Source: Novipirellula artificiosorum (GTDB lineage Bacteria; Planctomycetota; Planctomycetia; Pirellulales; Pirellulaceae). From it: a DNA stretch of 64,000 bases. The notes beneath the pieces were generated by a model. The model made no database searches. It saw only the letters and a list, made by a program, of their open reading frames with translations, and was not told the DNA's origin. Positions within the stretch are counted from its first letter, which is position 1. Each line of letters starts with the position of its first letter. Shown here piece by piece: positions 1-8,494 of the stretch. The translations under genes were made by a program, and so were the position numbers. Where the stretch lies: assembly GCF_007860135.1 (NCBI RefSeq), contig NZ_SJPV01000001.1, forward strand, positions 1-64,000, in the 5' to 3' direction.

Positions 1-261
1 TCGCAGCACCAGCGCGAACCGCAAGGCAACAATCATTCGCAGCGGTTTGTCGAAAGACCAGAGCGAAATCTCGTCACCTACCCCGCAGATGTATTGGACA
101 CCACCCGAGATGCGCGGTACAACGAGCGCCGCGCGGGTAGGGGTTGGAGACCTAACCAATGTCAAGGAGGAGGGGAAGGAAGGTTTCAAATGCAAGCCTC
201 AGGCGCGACCTCGCGCCCGGTGGCGTTCAGCGAGACGTATCTTTTGTTACTTCAACACCGT
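1..261. other. Window edge, no gene supported
   Basis: The stretch downstream of the polX stop. Plus-strand frames 1 and 2 stay open here but run on antisense through polX, have no recognisable domain, and look like shadows. On the minus strand an ATG at 36 would start a 12-codon fragment leaving the window (MIVALRFALVLR), hydrophobic enough to be the beginning of a signal peptide or membrane segment. It is too short to judge. Confidence 0.3.
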
Positions 262-1986
262 TCAAGGCGTGAGCAGCTTCTTGATGTGGTTCCAGGACTT
301 CGTGTTCGCGACATTCGCTTTTTCGAGACCTCCGCGGCGCGCCTGCTTGATGCCGTACTTCATCACATCCAATCCATCGATCGAGTGCGCGTCGGTGCTG
401 ATCACAATAGGAATGCCATGGCGTTTTGCGGCCGCCAAGTGGACATCATTGAGGTCCAAACGGGCGGGGTTCGCATTCAATTCCATCATTTTCTTGTTTG
501 CGACCACCGCTTTCATCACCGCCTCCATGTCAACCTCATAGGGTGGGCGCCGATTGATCAGGCGTCCGCTGGGGTGAGCGATGCAGTCCACGTGCGGGTT
601 TTCTATGGCGCCGAGAATCCGCTCGGTGATCTGATCACGCGGTTGCTTTTGGCCATAGTGAACACTGGCCAAGACCCAGTCCGCCTCGGCCAAACATTCA
701 TCGGGTAAATCCATGCCGCCTTTTTCGAGAATATCGCATTCAATGCCTTTGAGAATCAAAAGTCGGCCCTCGTAGTCGCCGCGCATCGCGTCGATCGCAT
801 CCCATTGCTGTCGCAGTCGTTTTGGATCCAAGCCCGACGCCATGGAAACTCGCTTGCTGTGATCGGTGATGGCGATGTAGCGGAGCCCTCGCTCGATTGC
901 CGCGTCGGCCATTTCGTGAAGCGTCGCCTTCCCATCGGTGGCACTTGTATGCATGTGCAAGTCGCCGAGGATGTCCGACAATTCGATGAGCTTGGGGAGC
1001 TCATTCTGCTGAGCCCACTGGAATTCGCCGCGATCTTCCCGCAATTCAGGTTCGATCCATCGCAGCCCAACGGCTTGATAAACACTCTGCTCGGTGTCGC
1101 CCGCAATTTGCAGCTCCTGCTCATTACGAAAGACACCATATTCGTTGATCTTCAGCCCCTGTTCTTTAGCGATGCGCCGCAGGTGGACATTATGTGCTTG
1201 GGAGCCAGTGAAGTACTGAAGCGCCGCGCCGAATTGGTTGGCTTCGACCAGTCGCATGTCCACTTGGAAGGCACCCGCAACTCGAATGGAAATCTTGGTT
1301 TCCCCTCGCGCGATCGTTTGTGAACGACCGGGGAACGCCTCGAAGTGATCCATCGCCGCACCGCGATCGTTGGCAACGGCAAGCAGATCCAAATCGCCAA
1401 TCGATTCGCGACCGCGCCGATAACTGCCTGCCCATTGCATCTGGGTGATCGACTTGCACTGATCCATATGGGCGCCGATTTGGTGTGCCAGTTGATCGCC
1501 TTTGGCCCAATAGATTCGCTCCGCGGCTTGCTGGGCGATCGCAAGTCCGTCCAAGATGACCTGCTCCGTCTTTGCACCGAAGCCTTTGATCTTCCGCACG
1601 GTTCCTTCTTGGCACGCCCGTTTCAAATCGTCAAGTGATTCAATCTCGAGCATCTCCTTCAACTTGGCCGCCTTCTTGGCGCCGAGACCAGGAATGCGAG
1701 CCATCTGCACCACCACTTGTGGGACCGCCTTGCGAAGTTCATCGAGTTGTGCAAGGCGACCGGTGTCCAATAAAACCAGGGTCTTCTCCGCGAGCGTCTT
1801 GCCAATGCCAGGTAGATCCGCCAGCTTTCGATTGGAATCTTTGGCGATTTCTGCGATCGGCTCGTCGAGATCCCGAATCGCTTGAGCGCCACCTCGGTAG
1901 GCTCGAATGCGAAACGGATTCTCGCTGCGAAACTCCATCAATTCCGCCATTTCATCAAAGACATCCGCGATGGCAGCGTTTTCCAC
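262..1986 (-). CDS. polX: DNA polymerase X family / PHP-domain nuclease (PolX)
   Basis: Bacterial PolX fills gaps in base-excision repair and, through its PHP domain, can trim 3' ends; it acts in the cytoplasm. The protein (about 574 aa, usual for the family) begins with an 8-kDa-like helical domain (ENPFRIRAYRGGAQAI), then helix-hairpin-helix segments (LPGIGKTLAEK, IPGLGAKKAAKLKEM). The nucleotidyltransferase motif GSYRRGRESIGDLDLL lies near residue 186, and the C-terminal PHP domain starts near residue 341 with DLHMHTSATDGK, followed by AITDHSKRVS and a late STDAHS. I place the start at GTG 1986 because family members begin just before the NAAIADVFDEM segment; a longer form from ATG 2052 adds 22 residues that look unlike the family. 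No good Shine-Dalgarno precedes either start. All key motifs look intact. Identity is confident; the start is less so. Confidence 0.93.
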   Translation of the reverse strand: MENAAIADVFDEMAELMEFRSENPFRIRAYRGGAQAIRDLDEPIAEIAKDSNRKLADLPGIGKTLAEKTLVLLDTGRLAQLDELRKAVPQVVVQMARIPGLGAKKAAKLKEMLEIESLDDLKRACQEGTVRKIKGFGAKTEQVILDGLAIAQQAAERIYWAKGDQLAHQIGAHMDQCKSITQMQWAGSYRRGRESIGDLDLLAVANDRGAAMDHFEAFPGRSQTIARGETKISIRVAGAFQVDMRLVEANQFGAALQYFTGSQAHNVHLRRIAKEQGLKINEYGVFRNEQELQIAGDTEQSVYQAVGLRWIEPELREDRGEFQWAQQNELPKLIELSDILGDLHMHTSATDGKATLHEMADAAIERGLRYIAITDHSKRVSMASGLDPKRLRQQWDAIDAMRGDYEGRLLILKGIECDILEKGGMDLPDECLAEADWVLASVHYGQKQPRDQITERILGAIENPHVDCIAHPSGRLINRRPPYEVDMEAVMKAVVANKKMMELNANPARLDLNDVHLAAAKRHGIPIVISTDAHSIDGLDVMKYGIKQARRGGLEKANVANTKSWNHIKKLLTP

Positions 1987-2140
1987 AGATTCGATCCCAA
2001 AAAAGGCTTCGCCGAAGCCGCTTTGGCTCCGCTTGTGTCGACGGAGGACCACTCATGACGAGGTCCCAAAAAAGTCGTTTTACACTAAAACACGTCCCGT
2101 TGCGATGAATCCGAAAACCATTCAGAATGGTTAAACATTC

Positions 2141-2223
2141 GGAGGGTAAGCGAATTGGTGAGCGGCCTCATTGGAACTGAGGTACCCCGCAAGGGGCTGC
2201 GAGTTCGAGTCTCGTGCCCTCCG
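2141..2223 (+). tRNA. tRNA-Ser (anticodon GGA)
   Basis: A type II tRNA can be folded by hand. The acceptor stem pairs GGAGGGT with GCCCTCC and is followed by discriminator G73, typical of serine tRNAs. The anticodon stem CCTCA/TGAGG encloses loop TTGGAAC, giving anticodon GGA at 2173-2175. A long variable arm (CCCC-GCAA-GGGG) and a T arm with loop TTCGAGT follow. The CCA end is not encoded. Two oddities: position 8 is A rather than the usual T, and the D stem is weak (two clear pairs), although the D loop keeps its GG. It sits between the upstream end of polX and the 3' end of the RND pump gene. Confidence 0.85.
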
Positions 2224-2297
2224 CCTTGAAAGCCCCGCAAAGCATTGAAGGAGCGTCGTTTTCTTTGGTTTTTTACGGGGTTTTCTGTGCGCCGTGG

Positions 2298-5200
2298 CTA
2301 CTCGCTTAGGGAATTGGCCGATGCTTCCGTGCGATCGCTCACAATTCGCTCGCCAGCACCGCGTCCAATGGTCCAGAACAGGGCCGGGCGAACGAAGAAC
2401 TCCGCCAGCGTACTGGTCAACAAACCGCCGATGATGACTGTCGCGACGGGGTACAGGATTTCTTTTCCCGTTTCTCCGGCCGCCAGTGCCAGTGGAAACA
2501 ATCCGATCCCGCTGGTCAGCGCCGTCATCAAAACGGGTGCCATCCGTTCTTGACCCGCTCGTTTGACCATTTCCTGCGTCCACGATTCCCCTTCGTGCTG
2601 GACCAGATGCAGGTAATGGTTCAACAGCAAGATCCCGTTGCGACTGGCGATCCCACAAAGCGAAATGAATCCAACCATCGCAGCGACGGTGAGGTTTTGT
2701 TCGGTGAGCACGAGTGCGGCCACGGCGCCAATGAACGCGGTCGGCAGCGCCACGAGGACCTGAACCGCAAAATTGATGCTGCCAAACAAGGTGTAGAGGA
2801 CTAGGAACATTCCGAGCAAGGCGACGACCGACAAAAGAGCCAACCGACGCGAAGCCGATTGTTGACTTTCAAACTGTCCGCCGTACTCCAGGAAATAGCC
2901 CGGTTGCAGGGTCAAATCGGCTAACTCGGCTTTGATGTCGCTGACCACATCGACAACGCCACGCCCCGCAACATTCGCCTGCAAGACAATCCGTCGTTTC
3001 ACCTGTTCGCGAGAAATAGAATTGGGACCGCTACTGTTGTAGATGTTGGCAACCGATTCAAGCGGAATCACACCGCCATCGGGCAGCGAGACAGCCAAAC
3101 GTCTAAATTTTGCTTCGTCTTCGCGAAACGGCTCGTCCAGACGCACGACCAAATCAAAGGTGCGCTGCCCTTGTAGTACTTGGCTAACGACTTTCCCGTT
3201 CATGGCCGTTTCCACCAACTCCATCACGTCGGCTGGTCTTAGCCCGTACTGCACCAACGCGGAACGGTTCAATTCAACTCTCAATTGTGGAATGTTCGTC
3301 TGCTGTTCCACAATCACGTCGGTCAACCCATCGATGCCAATGATTCGAGACTGCATCTCCTCGGCTGTGTTTCGCAGCACATCCAGATTGTCTCCGTACA
3401 ATTTGATGCCGATTTGGGCCTTGACTCCTGAGATCATATGGCTGATCAAATGTGCTAACGGCTGTTCGGTGCTGGAAATGACCCCTGGGATATCAGCCAT
3501 CACTTCTCGAATTTCATCGATCGTCGCTTCGCGGTCGGCTCCTTCGGCAATCTCCAGAATCAGTTCGCTGACGTTCACGCCCACTGCATGTTCATCGAGT
3601 TCCGCGCGACCGGTTCGTCTTACGATCGATTGAACGTCATCGATTTCGAACAGCCGGCGTTGCACGGTCGCACCGATCCGATTGCTCGTTGCAAGAGATG
3701 TCCCCGGCGCGAGCATGGCGTTCACCTGAACCGCGCCCTCATTGAAGGGAGGCAGGAAGTCTCGCTCGAGTTGGCTGAGGCCGATCGCTGCAAATCCAAC
3801 GATCACGGCGGCAACCCCCAGGACGGGAGTGGCAAAGGTCGTGCTGAGCTCGATTGCTGCCCCGAAGACGCTTTTTAATCCGTTCATCAATCGCCCTTCT
3901 TCGGCTTGCTCGCCACCGAGCCAGAATTCGAAGCCTTGAAGTAGCAACCAAACCACAGGCGTTAACAATGCGATCCAACCCACCGGATGATGCGGGGCCG
4001 AAAAGGGAAGACCGAGGAGATCCATCCCGCGCGGAATGATCCAAAGCACCGATAAAGAGGCAATGCCAAGAGCGAGAATGGGCAAGACGACTTGCCAGCC
4101 TCGCCGGCCGACCAGCAACAAGGACGCCAAGACAGGGGTGACCGTTAACGAAACCGCCAGTGACGCAAGCAGTGAAACAACGTAAGCCATCGCCAACGGG
4201 ACGAATAACTTTCCTTCCATTCCTTCAAGAGCAAACAACGGAATAAAGACCAGCACCACGATGGCGGTTCCATAGACGATCGAGCTGCGGACTTCGATAC
4301 TGGCGTCCAAGACCACCTTCAGCGTCGAGCGCGGAGCGTCGGCATTTCGGTTTTCTCTCAGTCGGCGGAAGATGTTCTCGACATCGACAATCGCATCATC
4401 CACCAACTCACCAATCGCAACGGCCAATCCGCCAAGGGTCATGGTATTGATCGACAGGCCAAACAAGGTAAAAACGCACGCCGTGGCGACGATCGACAAC
4501 GGAATCGCGGTTAACGTGATGAAGGTGGTGCGAAAATTCAGTAAGAATAAGAACAGAATCACGAGAACCAATGCACCTCCATCCGCAAGTGCTTCGATCA
4601 CGTTGTCGATGGCTCGATCGATAAACGATCGTTGCGAGTAGACCTGTTCGATACGAATGTCGTCGGGCAATGCAACCCGAAGATCCGCCAGTGCACGCAC
4701 GACCGCTTCATCCACCGCTCGCGTGTCCGCTTCGGGTTGTTTGTTGATCGTCAAAATGACCGCGGGACCTCCTTCGACGTGGCCGTCGGCACCACGTACG
4801 TAAGCTGCCGAATCACCTCGTTTGACCTGTGGTGCATTCACAACACGAGCAATGTCGGCGAGCGTGATGGATCGGCCATCACGAATCGTGACCGTGACCT
4901 GCTGCAAGTCCTCAATGCTGGTTACCCGTCCGAGCCCGCGAACGAGCAACTCATTGGCACCCTGGTCATCCAAGTAACCCCCCGTCGCGTTCAGGTTCGA
5001 TCTTGACACCGCTTGAAAGACGTCATCCATGGTCAGCCCGTAAGTGCGCATGGCATCGGGGTCGACCAACACTTGGAACTGCATTCGCCCACCGCCCATG
5101 GTGAACACCTGCGAGACACCGGGAATCGTCAGAAGACGCTGGCGAACCACCCAATCCGCAAGCGTTCGCATCTCCATCGGCGGCGTCTGTTCCCCGTCGC

Positions 5201-5636
5201 TCCACATGCCATACATCAAGATCTGGCCCATCACGGACGAAATCGGCGCCAACGTGGGATTGGTATCGGGCGGAAGCGTCTCGGCGGCCAATTGCAGGCG
5301 TTCGGCAACGATTTGGCGATCGTTGTAGATGTTGGTGTTCCAGTCAAATTCCACGTAGATCACCGAGATCCCAACGCCACTGGTGCTGCGCACCGCCATC
5401 ACCCCATTGGCCCCGTTAAAGGCCGTCTCCAACGGAAACGTAATCAACGCCTCCACCTCCTCCGGTGCCATCCCGTGAGCCTCGGTGATGACCACCACGC
5501 GAGGCCGGTTCAAGTTCGGAAAGACATCGATTGGCAACCGCGCGGTCTGCCACGTACCGACGGCGAGCATGATGACGGCGGCAAACAGGATCAGCAGCCG
5601 ATTGTGCAGCGAGAAGGTGATGATGCGGTCGAGCAT
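2298..5636 (-). CDS. Heavy-metal-type RND efflux pump, inner-membrane permease (CzcA/CusA-like)
   Basis: Proton-driven inner-membrane subunit of a tripartite RND exporter, probably for divalent metal cations. At 1,112 aa it has the usual RND length. A first membrane helix lies at about residues 10-30, followed by a large periplasmic loop, a block of membrane helices, a second periplasmic loop and a final helix block. The TM4 motif GELVDDAIVDVEN (residues 409-421) carries the D-D-x(5)-E pattern of the metal-exporting (HME) branch, where these acidic residues relay protons. The assignment is strengthened by the His-rich adaptor encoded 118 bp upstream on the same strand. The natural outer-membrane partner (CzcC/TolC-like) is not in the window. 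The ATG at 5636 has no clear Shine-Dalgarno. Family is certain; the metal is not determined. Confidence 0.93.
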   Translation of the reverse strand: MLDRIITFSLHNRLLILFAAVIMLAVGTWQTARLPIDVFPNLNRPRVVVITEAHGMAPEEVEALITFPLETAFNGANGVMAVRSTSGVGISVIYVEFDWNTNIYNDRQIVAERLQLAAETLPPDTNPTLAPISSVMGQILMYGMWSDGEQTPPMEMRTLADWVVRQRLLTIPGVSQVFTMGGGRMQFQVLVDPDAMRTYGLTMDDVFQAVSRSNLNATGGYLDDQGANELLVRGLGRVTSIEDLQQVTVTIRDGRSITLADIARVVNAPQVKRGDSAAYVRGADGHVEGGPAVILTINKQPEADTRAVDEAVVRALADLRVALPDDIRIEQVYSQRSFIDRAIDNVIEALADGGALVLVILFLFLLNFRTTFITLTAIPLSIVATACVFTLFGLSINTMTLGGLAVAIGELVDDAIVDVENIFRRLRENRNADAPRSTLKVVLDASIEVRSSIVYGTAIVVLVFIPLFALEGMEGKLFVPLAMAYVVSLLASLAVSLTVTPVLASLLLVGRRGWQVVLPILALGIASLSVLWIIPRGMDLLGLPFSAPHHPVGWIALLTPVVWLLLQGFEFWLGGEQAEEGRLMNGLKSVFGAAIELSTTFATPVLGVAAVIVGFAAIGLSQLERDFLPPFNEGAVQVNAMLAPGTSLATSNRIGATVQRRLFEIDDVQSIVRRTGRAELDEHAVGVNVSELILEIAEGADREATIDEIREVMADIPGVISSTEQPLAHLISHMISGVKAQIGIKLYGDNLDVLRNTAEEMQSRIIGIDGLTDVIVEQQTNIPQLRVELNRSALVQYGLRPADVMELVETAMNGKVVSQVLQGQRTFDLVVRLDEPFREDEAKFRRLAVSLPDGGVIPLESVANIYNSSGPNSISREQVKRRIVLQANVAGRGVVDVVSDIKAELADLTLQPGYFLEYGGQFESQQSASRRLALLSVVALLGMFLVLYTLFGSINFAVQVLVALPTAFIGAVAALVLTEQNLTVAAMVGFISLCGIASRNGILLLNHYLHLVQHEGESWTQEMVKRAGQERMAPVLMTALTSGIGLFPLALAAGETGKEILYPVATVIIGGLLTSTLAEFFVRPALFWTIGRGAGERIVSDRTEASANSLSE

Positions 5637-5754
5637 GGTGGCATAGGAAAGGGGGAATGGGGACGTGGTTACTCATTTTCGCTAAGAGCGCAGCGCGTCG
5701 GATTGCAAAGGTGGTGAACGAGTGGTTCAAGACTTTGCCCTCGAAGGCTCTGCC

Positions 5755-7269
5755 TCAGTGATTGTGCCCAGCGTGCGGATCCATCCCACCGCCCGCCTGA
5801 TTCTTCATCGCCATCTGCAATTGATGTGCGCCGGAAACGGCGACGGTTTGGCCTGGCCAAAGTTGCCCATCGTTTGCAATCGCTTGGTTCATCGAATCAC
5901 CGGCCAGAACGTGGACCGGAATACGGTCAAAACGGTCTCCGTTTTCGACGAAGACAAATCGTTCCGCGCCCTCTTCGGCGACCGCGCCCTTGGGCACGAC
6001 AATCACATCCTCCAAATTTTCCACCGGAACGCGTAGCACCATTCGTTGGCCAGGCTTGTATCGCCAACTGACGTAACGATGTTCGCCGACCTGCTCGGAT
6101 CGCTCCACTTGATTGTCGAGTGAAACGAAAAACGGCAAGGCTCGCGACAACGGGTTGACTTCGTTGCCGATGTAGACGATCTGCAAATCATCGATCACGG
6201 TAGGATCCTCACCATCGGATTCCATCACCGCTTGCAATGGCAATTTAGCATTCGCTGCTCGGCTCAACGCCGCATTGTCTCGTTGGTAAGCATACCCTTC
6301 GATCAGAATCTCGCTGTAATCCGACAACTGAGCCAGTTTCATACCGGCTTCCACCGACTCGCCCCGACTGACATTCAATTGGGTTACCAGGAAATCGATA
6401 TCAATGTGCTCGGGATGCATCGGTGGAGGCTGGACGAGCGAAGCGATACGAGCATTCGCTGACGCTCGCGGTGTCTCGCCGGGTCCATGCAACGCGTCGT
6501 GATGCAGCGAGCGATCGGCGTGCAACGTCGGCGCGTAAATCGTAATCTCGCGAATCAACTCACGCGTCTCCTCGATCTCCGCCACCTGGACTTCGGTCAA
6601 CCCGTGCAACAACATCGCTTGCTTTGCCGCCCGAATGCTGGCCAGCAATTTGTCGCGTTCATATTCACGCGTGATCAACGTTTTTCCTGCAATTGCCCCT
6701 GAGGCCACGGATTGCAAACGCGTGATCTCGCGTTGCTCCACGTCCAATTGCCCCAGCGATGTCAGAAACTGTTCTTGCGTGTCCACCAAGTCTTGGTGTG
6801 TCAAACGCAAGGTAAACAAGGGGGCGTCACTTTGAATCAATTCGCCACGCGCGATGTAGATCGCGTTGACAACCCCCGTCAAAGGAGAGGTGATCGCGAT
6901 GTGTGTTCGTCCCGGCCAATCGGTTACGGCAGCGGGCATCTCGATGTACTTCGAGAAATGCCCCACCGACACCGGTTGAACCTTGAGACCCAGATTAGCC
7001 CGAGCTTGGTCACTCAGCTCAATGGCATTTTCACTCGAATCACCTTGAATGGCATGGTCGTGCCCTGCATGGGGATCGGTGGACGTAGGCTCGTCGCCGT
7101 GGTCGTGCCCGGCATGATCATCATCGGGGTCGGTTGCGGCCGCGACAAGGCCGAGTCGCTGAGGCAAATCGGTGAAAGCCATGCCACCGACAACGACGGC
7201 GATCGATAACACAGCGAAGGTCAGTACGACGTTGCGTAGCCGCACCAGCAAGGTTGGTTGGTTGGACAT
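5755..7269 (-). CDS. Periplasmic adaptor of RND metal efflux (CzcB/CusB-like, His-rich)
   Basis: Membrane-fusion protein that should link the RND pump encoded just downstream to an outer-membrane channel. The N terminus has one membrane/signal segment (about residues 10-30). A metal-binding-looking stretch rich in Asp and His follows at roughly residues 43-75, containing HAGHDHGDE and a second HAGHDH. Then come a barrel-sandwich part (ITSPLTGVVNAIYIARGE), a helical hairpin, beta-barrel segments and a C-terminal domain (VVVPKGAVAEEGAERFVFV). The extreme C terminus ends MDPHAGHNH, so both ends of the mature protein carry His clusters. CzcB/CusB proteins commonly bind metal at the N terminus; the C-terminal cluster is an extra. 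It is very likely cotranscribed with the pump gene. Confidence 0.92.
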   Translation of the reverse strand: MSNQPTLLVRLRNVVLTFAVLSIAVVVGGMAFTDLPQRLGLVAAATDPDDDHAGHDHGDEPTSTDPHAGHDHAIQGDSSENAIELSDQARANLGLKVQPVSVGHFSKYIEMPAAVTDWPGRTHIAITSPLTGVVNAIYIARGELIQSDAPLFTLRLTHQDLVDTQEQFLTSLGQLDVEQREITRLQSVASGAIAGKTLITREYERDKLLASIRAAKQAMLLHGLTEVQVAEIEETRELIREITIYAPTLHADRSLHHDALHGPGETPRASANARIASLVQPPPMHPEHIDIDFLVTQLNVSRGESVEAGMKLAQLSDYSEILIEGYAYQRDNAALSRAANAKLPLQAVMESDGEDPTVIDDLQIVYIGNEVNPLSRALPFFVSLDNQVERSEQVGEHRYVSWRYKPGQRMVLRVPVENLEDVIVVPKGAVAEEGAERFVFVENGDRFDRIPVHVLAGDSMNQAIANDGQLWPGQTVAVSGAHQLQMAMKNQAGGGMDPHAGHNH

Positions 7270-7355
7270 GGTGGTTCGCTAACGGAAACAATGCGGATGA
7301 GGAGACAGGTAAGGTGCCCTCGTGGACTGTCAAGTTTAAAACTGCAAGTTGGGAG

Positions 7356-7420
7356 GTCGTGGACTTCGCCAGAAGTCTCCAAGACGATTTGAGTTACGGA
7401 TTTCTGGCGAAATCCACTAC
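7356..7420. repeat. Near-perfect 22-bp inverted repeat, 21-bp spacer
   Basis: The arms lie at 7356-7377 and 7399-7420 and match at 19 of 22 positions; the core GTGGACTTCGCCAGAA pairs with one mismatch. The element lies between the 3' end of the Cys/His-rich gene (7564) and the start of the adaptor gene (7269), both on the minus strand. It could fold in RNA as a long hairpin. It has no T-run typical of an intrinsic terminator. It may be a REP-like intergenic repeat or an attenuating hairpin; only one copy is visible here. Confidence 0.7.
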
Positions 7421-7563
7421 TCTAAAATCGAGGACGGCATGGCCAACGAAAAGGGAATCGTCATGGCACCCGTGTAGCACACCAAGGGTGTCTTGCAGCG
7501 TGCAGAGCGCTACAAACAAGGACCGCCAGCGCCGCTTCCCAAGATTTTGGCTTTGTCGAGCTG

Positions 7564-8046
7564 CTACAACCGCCACGTGCAATAGAGTGCACACAAAGAA
7601 ACGGGGGCACTGACGCCGGTGGCTTCACCCCTCCGCTGGCCTTTCGCGGAACGGCGATGTAAATCCTGTAAACAAACATCCGCCGTCAACGCGGCCGTCG
7701 GAATGACCACGGCCGCAGGCTTCGCATTCCACTGCGACCGAACCAAAAAGCAACGGTTCACTTGATTGTGGCAATCATTGGGCTGGCGATCACAAGGCCC
7801 TTGCTCGCAAACGCAGCATCGTGGGCCTAGCAGCCGAGGAGGATCAAACCCAACCTTGTCATCGGTTTCATGGACGTGACGACACGCGTCCAGCGAGGCT
7901 GTGTGACAGCAATCGCCGATCGTGGCATGCTCCGACGCCAAATGCGCATGCAATTCGTGCTCGCAGGCGAGGCAAAACACCATCCCACAGCCGAAAAACG
8001 AATGCAGCAACAATGCTGCGGCACAAAGGATTCTACACACGATCAA
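7564..8046 (-). CDS. Small secreted Cys- and His-rich protein, unknown function
   Basis: I do not recognise a family. The 160-aa product starts with a short basic/hydrophobic segment resembling a signal peptide (CRILCAAALLLHSFFGCG) and contains about 17 Cys and 10 His. The residues cluster as CLACEHELHAH, SEHATIGDCCH, ACRHVHE and RCCVCEQGPC, which look like metal-binding or disulfide-rich patches. It lies about 300 bp upstream of the His-rich RND adaptor gene on the same strand, so a role in periplasmic metal sensing or buffering is a reasonable inference. The start is unclear: TTG at 8046 or GTG at 8040, neither with a convincing ribosome site. The C-terminal third is less structured. An accidental ORF cannot be excluded, but the signal-like N terminus and Cys/His clustering argue for a real gene. 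Confidence 0.62.
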   Translation of the reverse strand: MIVCRILCAAALLLHSFFGCGMVFCLACEHELHAHLASEHATIGDCCHTASLDACRHVHETDDKVGFDPPRLLGPRCCVCEQGPCDRQPNDCHNQVNRCFLVRSQWNAKPAAVVIPTAALTADVCLQDLHRRSAKGQRRGEATGVSAPVSLCALYCTWRL

Positions 8047-8494
8047 CTAGGTTTCTCACATAGTGCGTCCGTATCTAACCGTATCATCGGCACGATCGTC
8101 AAACTGCACAAGTTAAATTTTGCGGAAAGTCGACCGAGTGCTCGGGCCATCTTTCGCTTCAGTCGCGCGTTCTGATTGGTAAGGGTGCCAGGGGCATCAA
8201 GAGGCCCGTGGAAGGTCGGAGTAGGTTTCAGGGACGAGAAACCAAAAGGCACGTCGTGCTTTTGTCAACACTGAGATTTAGGGTTAGCCGCAGGGAACAT
8301 AGCCACGAGTCCTCCCTAATTCGCCCTATGCTGAGGACTCGTTGCCTCGTCCACCACCCTAAGATTGAATTGAGACGATGCGCTAGTTAGCCTGTGAATT
8401 TAGTGGAAAGCTGCACCAGAATGGTCCAGAATGGCGGTACGACAGCTTCCAGCGCAAGCCCCCTCATTTACCTCACCCTTGGAGTCTCACCCTC
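8047..8494. other. Divergent intergenic region with hairpins
   Basis: This lies between the minus-strand Cys/His-rich gene and the plus-strand HlyD-like gene, so promoters for both directions should be here, though no strong -35/-10 pair stands out. Two foldable elements are visible: a hairpin at 8243-8264 (CAAAA-G-GCAC paired with GTGCTTTTG around a 3-base loop, one bulged G) and the inverted repeat at 8305-8342. A GGAG about ten bases before the ATG at 8495 could serve as its ribosome site. Small ORFs in this stretch show no recognisable protein. Confidence 0.5.
8305..8342. repeat. Perfect 10-bp inverted repeat
   Basis: Arms ACGAGTCCTC (8305-8314) and GAGGACTCGT (8333-8342) are exact reverse complements with 18 bases between. 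The position is 150 bp before the HlyD-like start. It may be a hairpin in the leader of that transcript or an operator for a dimeric regulator; nothing else distinguishes these. Confidence 0.6.

Noticed and set aside
1..708. Plus-strand open frames running from the window edge
   Set aside because: They overlap polX antisense and show no domain; probably shadows.
2227..2284. Terminator between the tRNA and the RND gene
   Set aside because: CCCCG/CGGGG arms with an inner CAAAG/CTTTG pair can be drawn, but the loop is about 40 bases and the fold is weak.
8043..8252. 69-aa minus-strand ORF in the divergent intergenic region
   Set aside because: No signal peptide, domain or ribosome site; the codons cover hairpin-bearing intergenic sequence.
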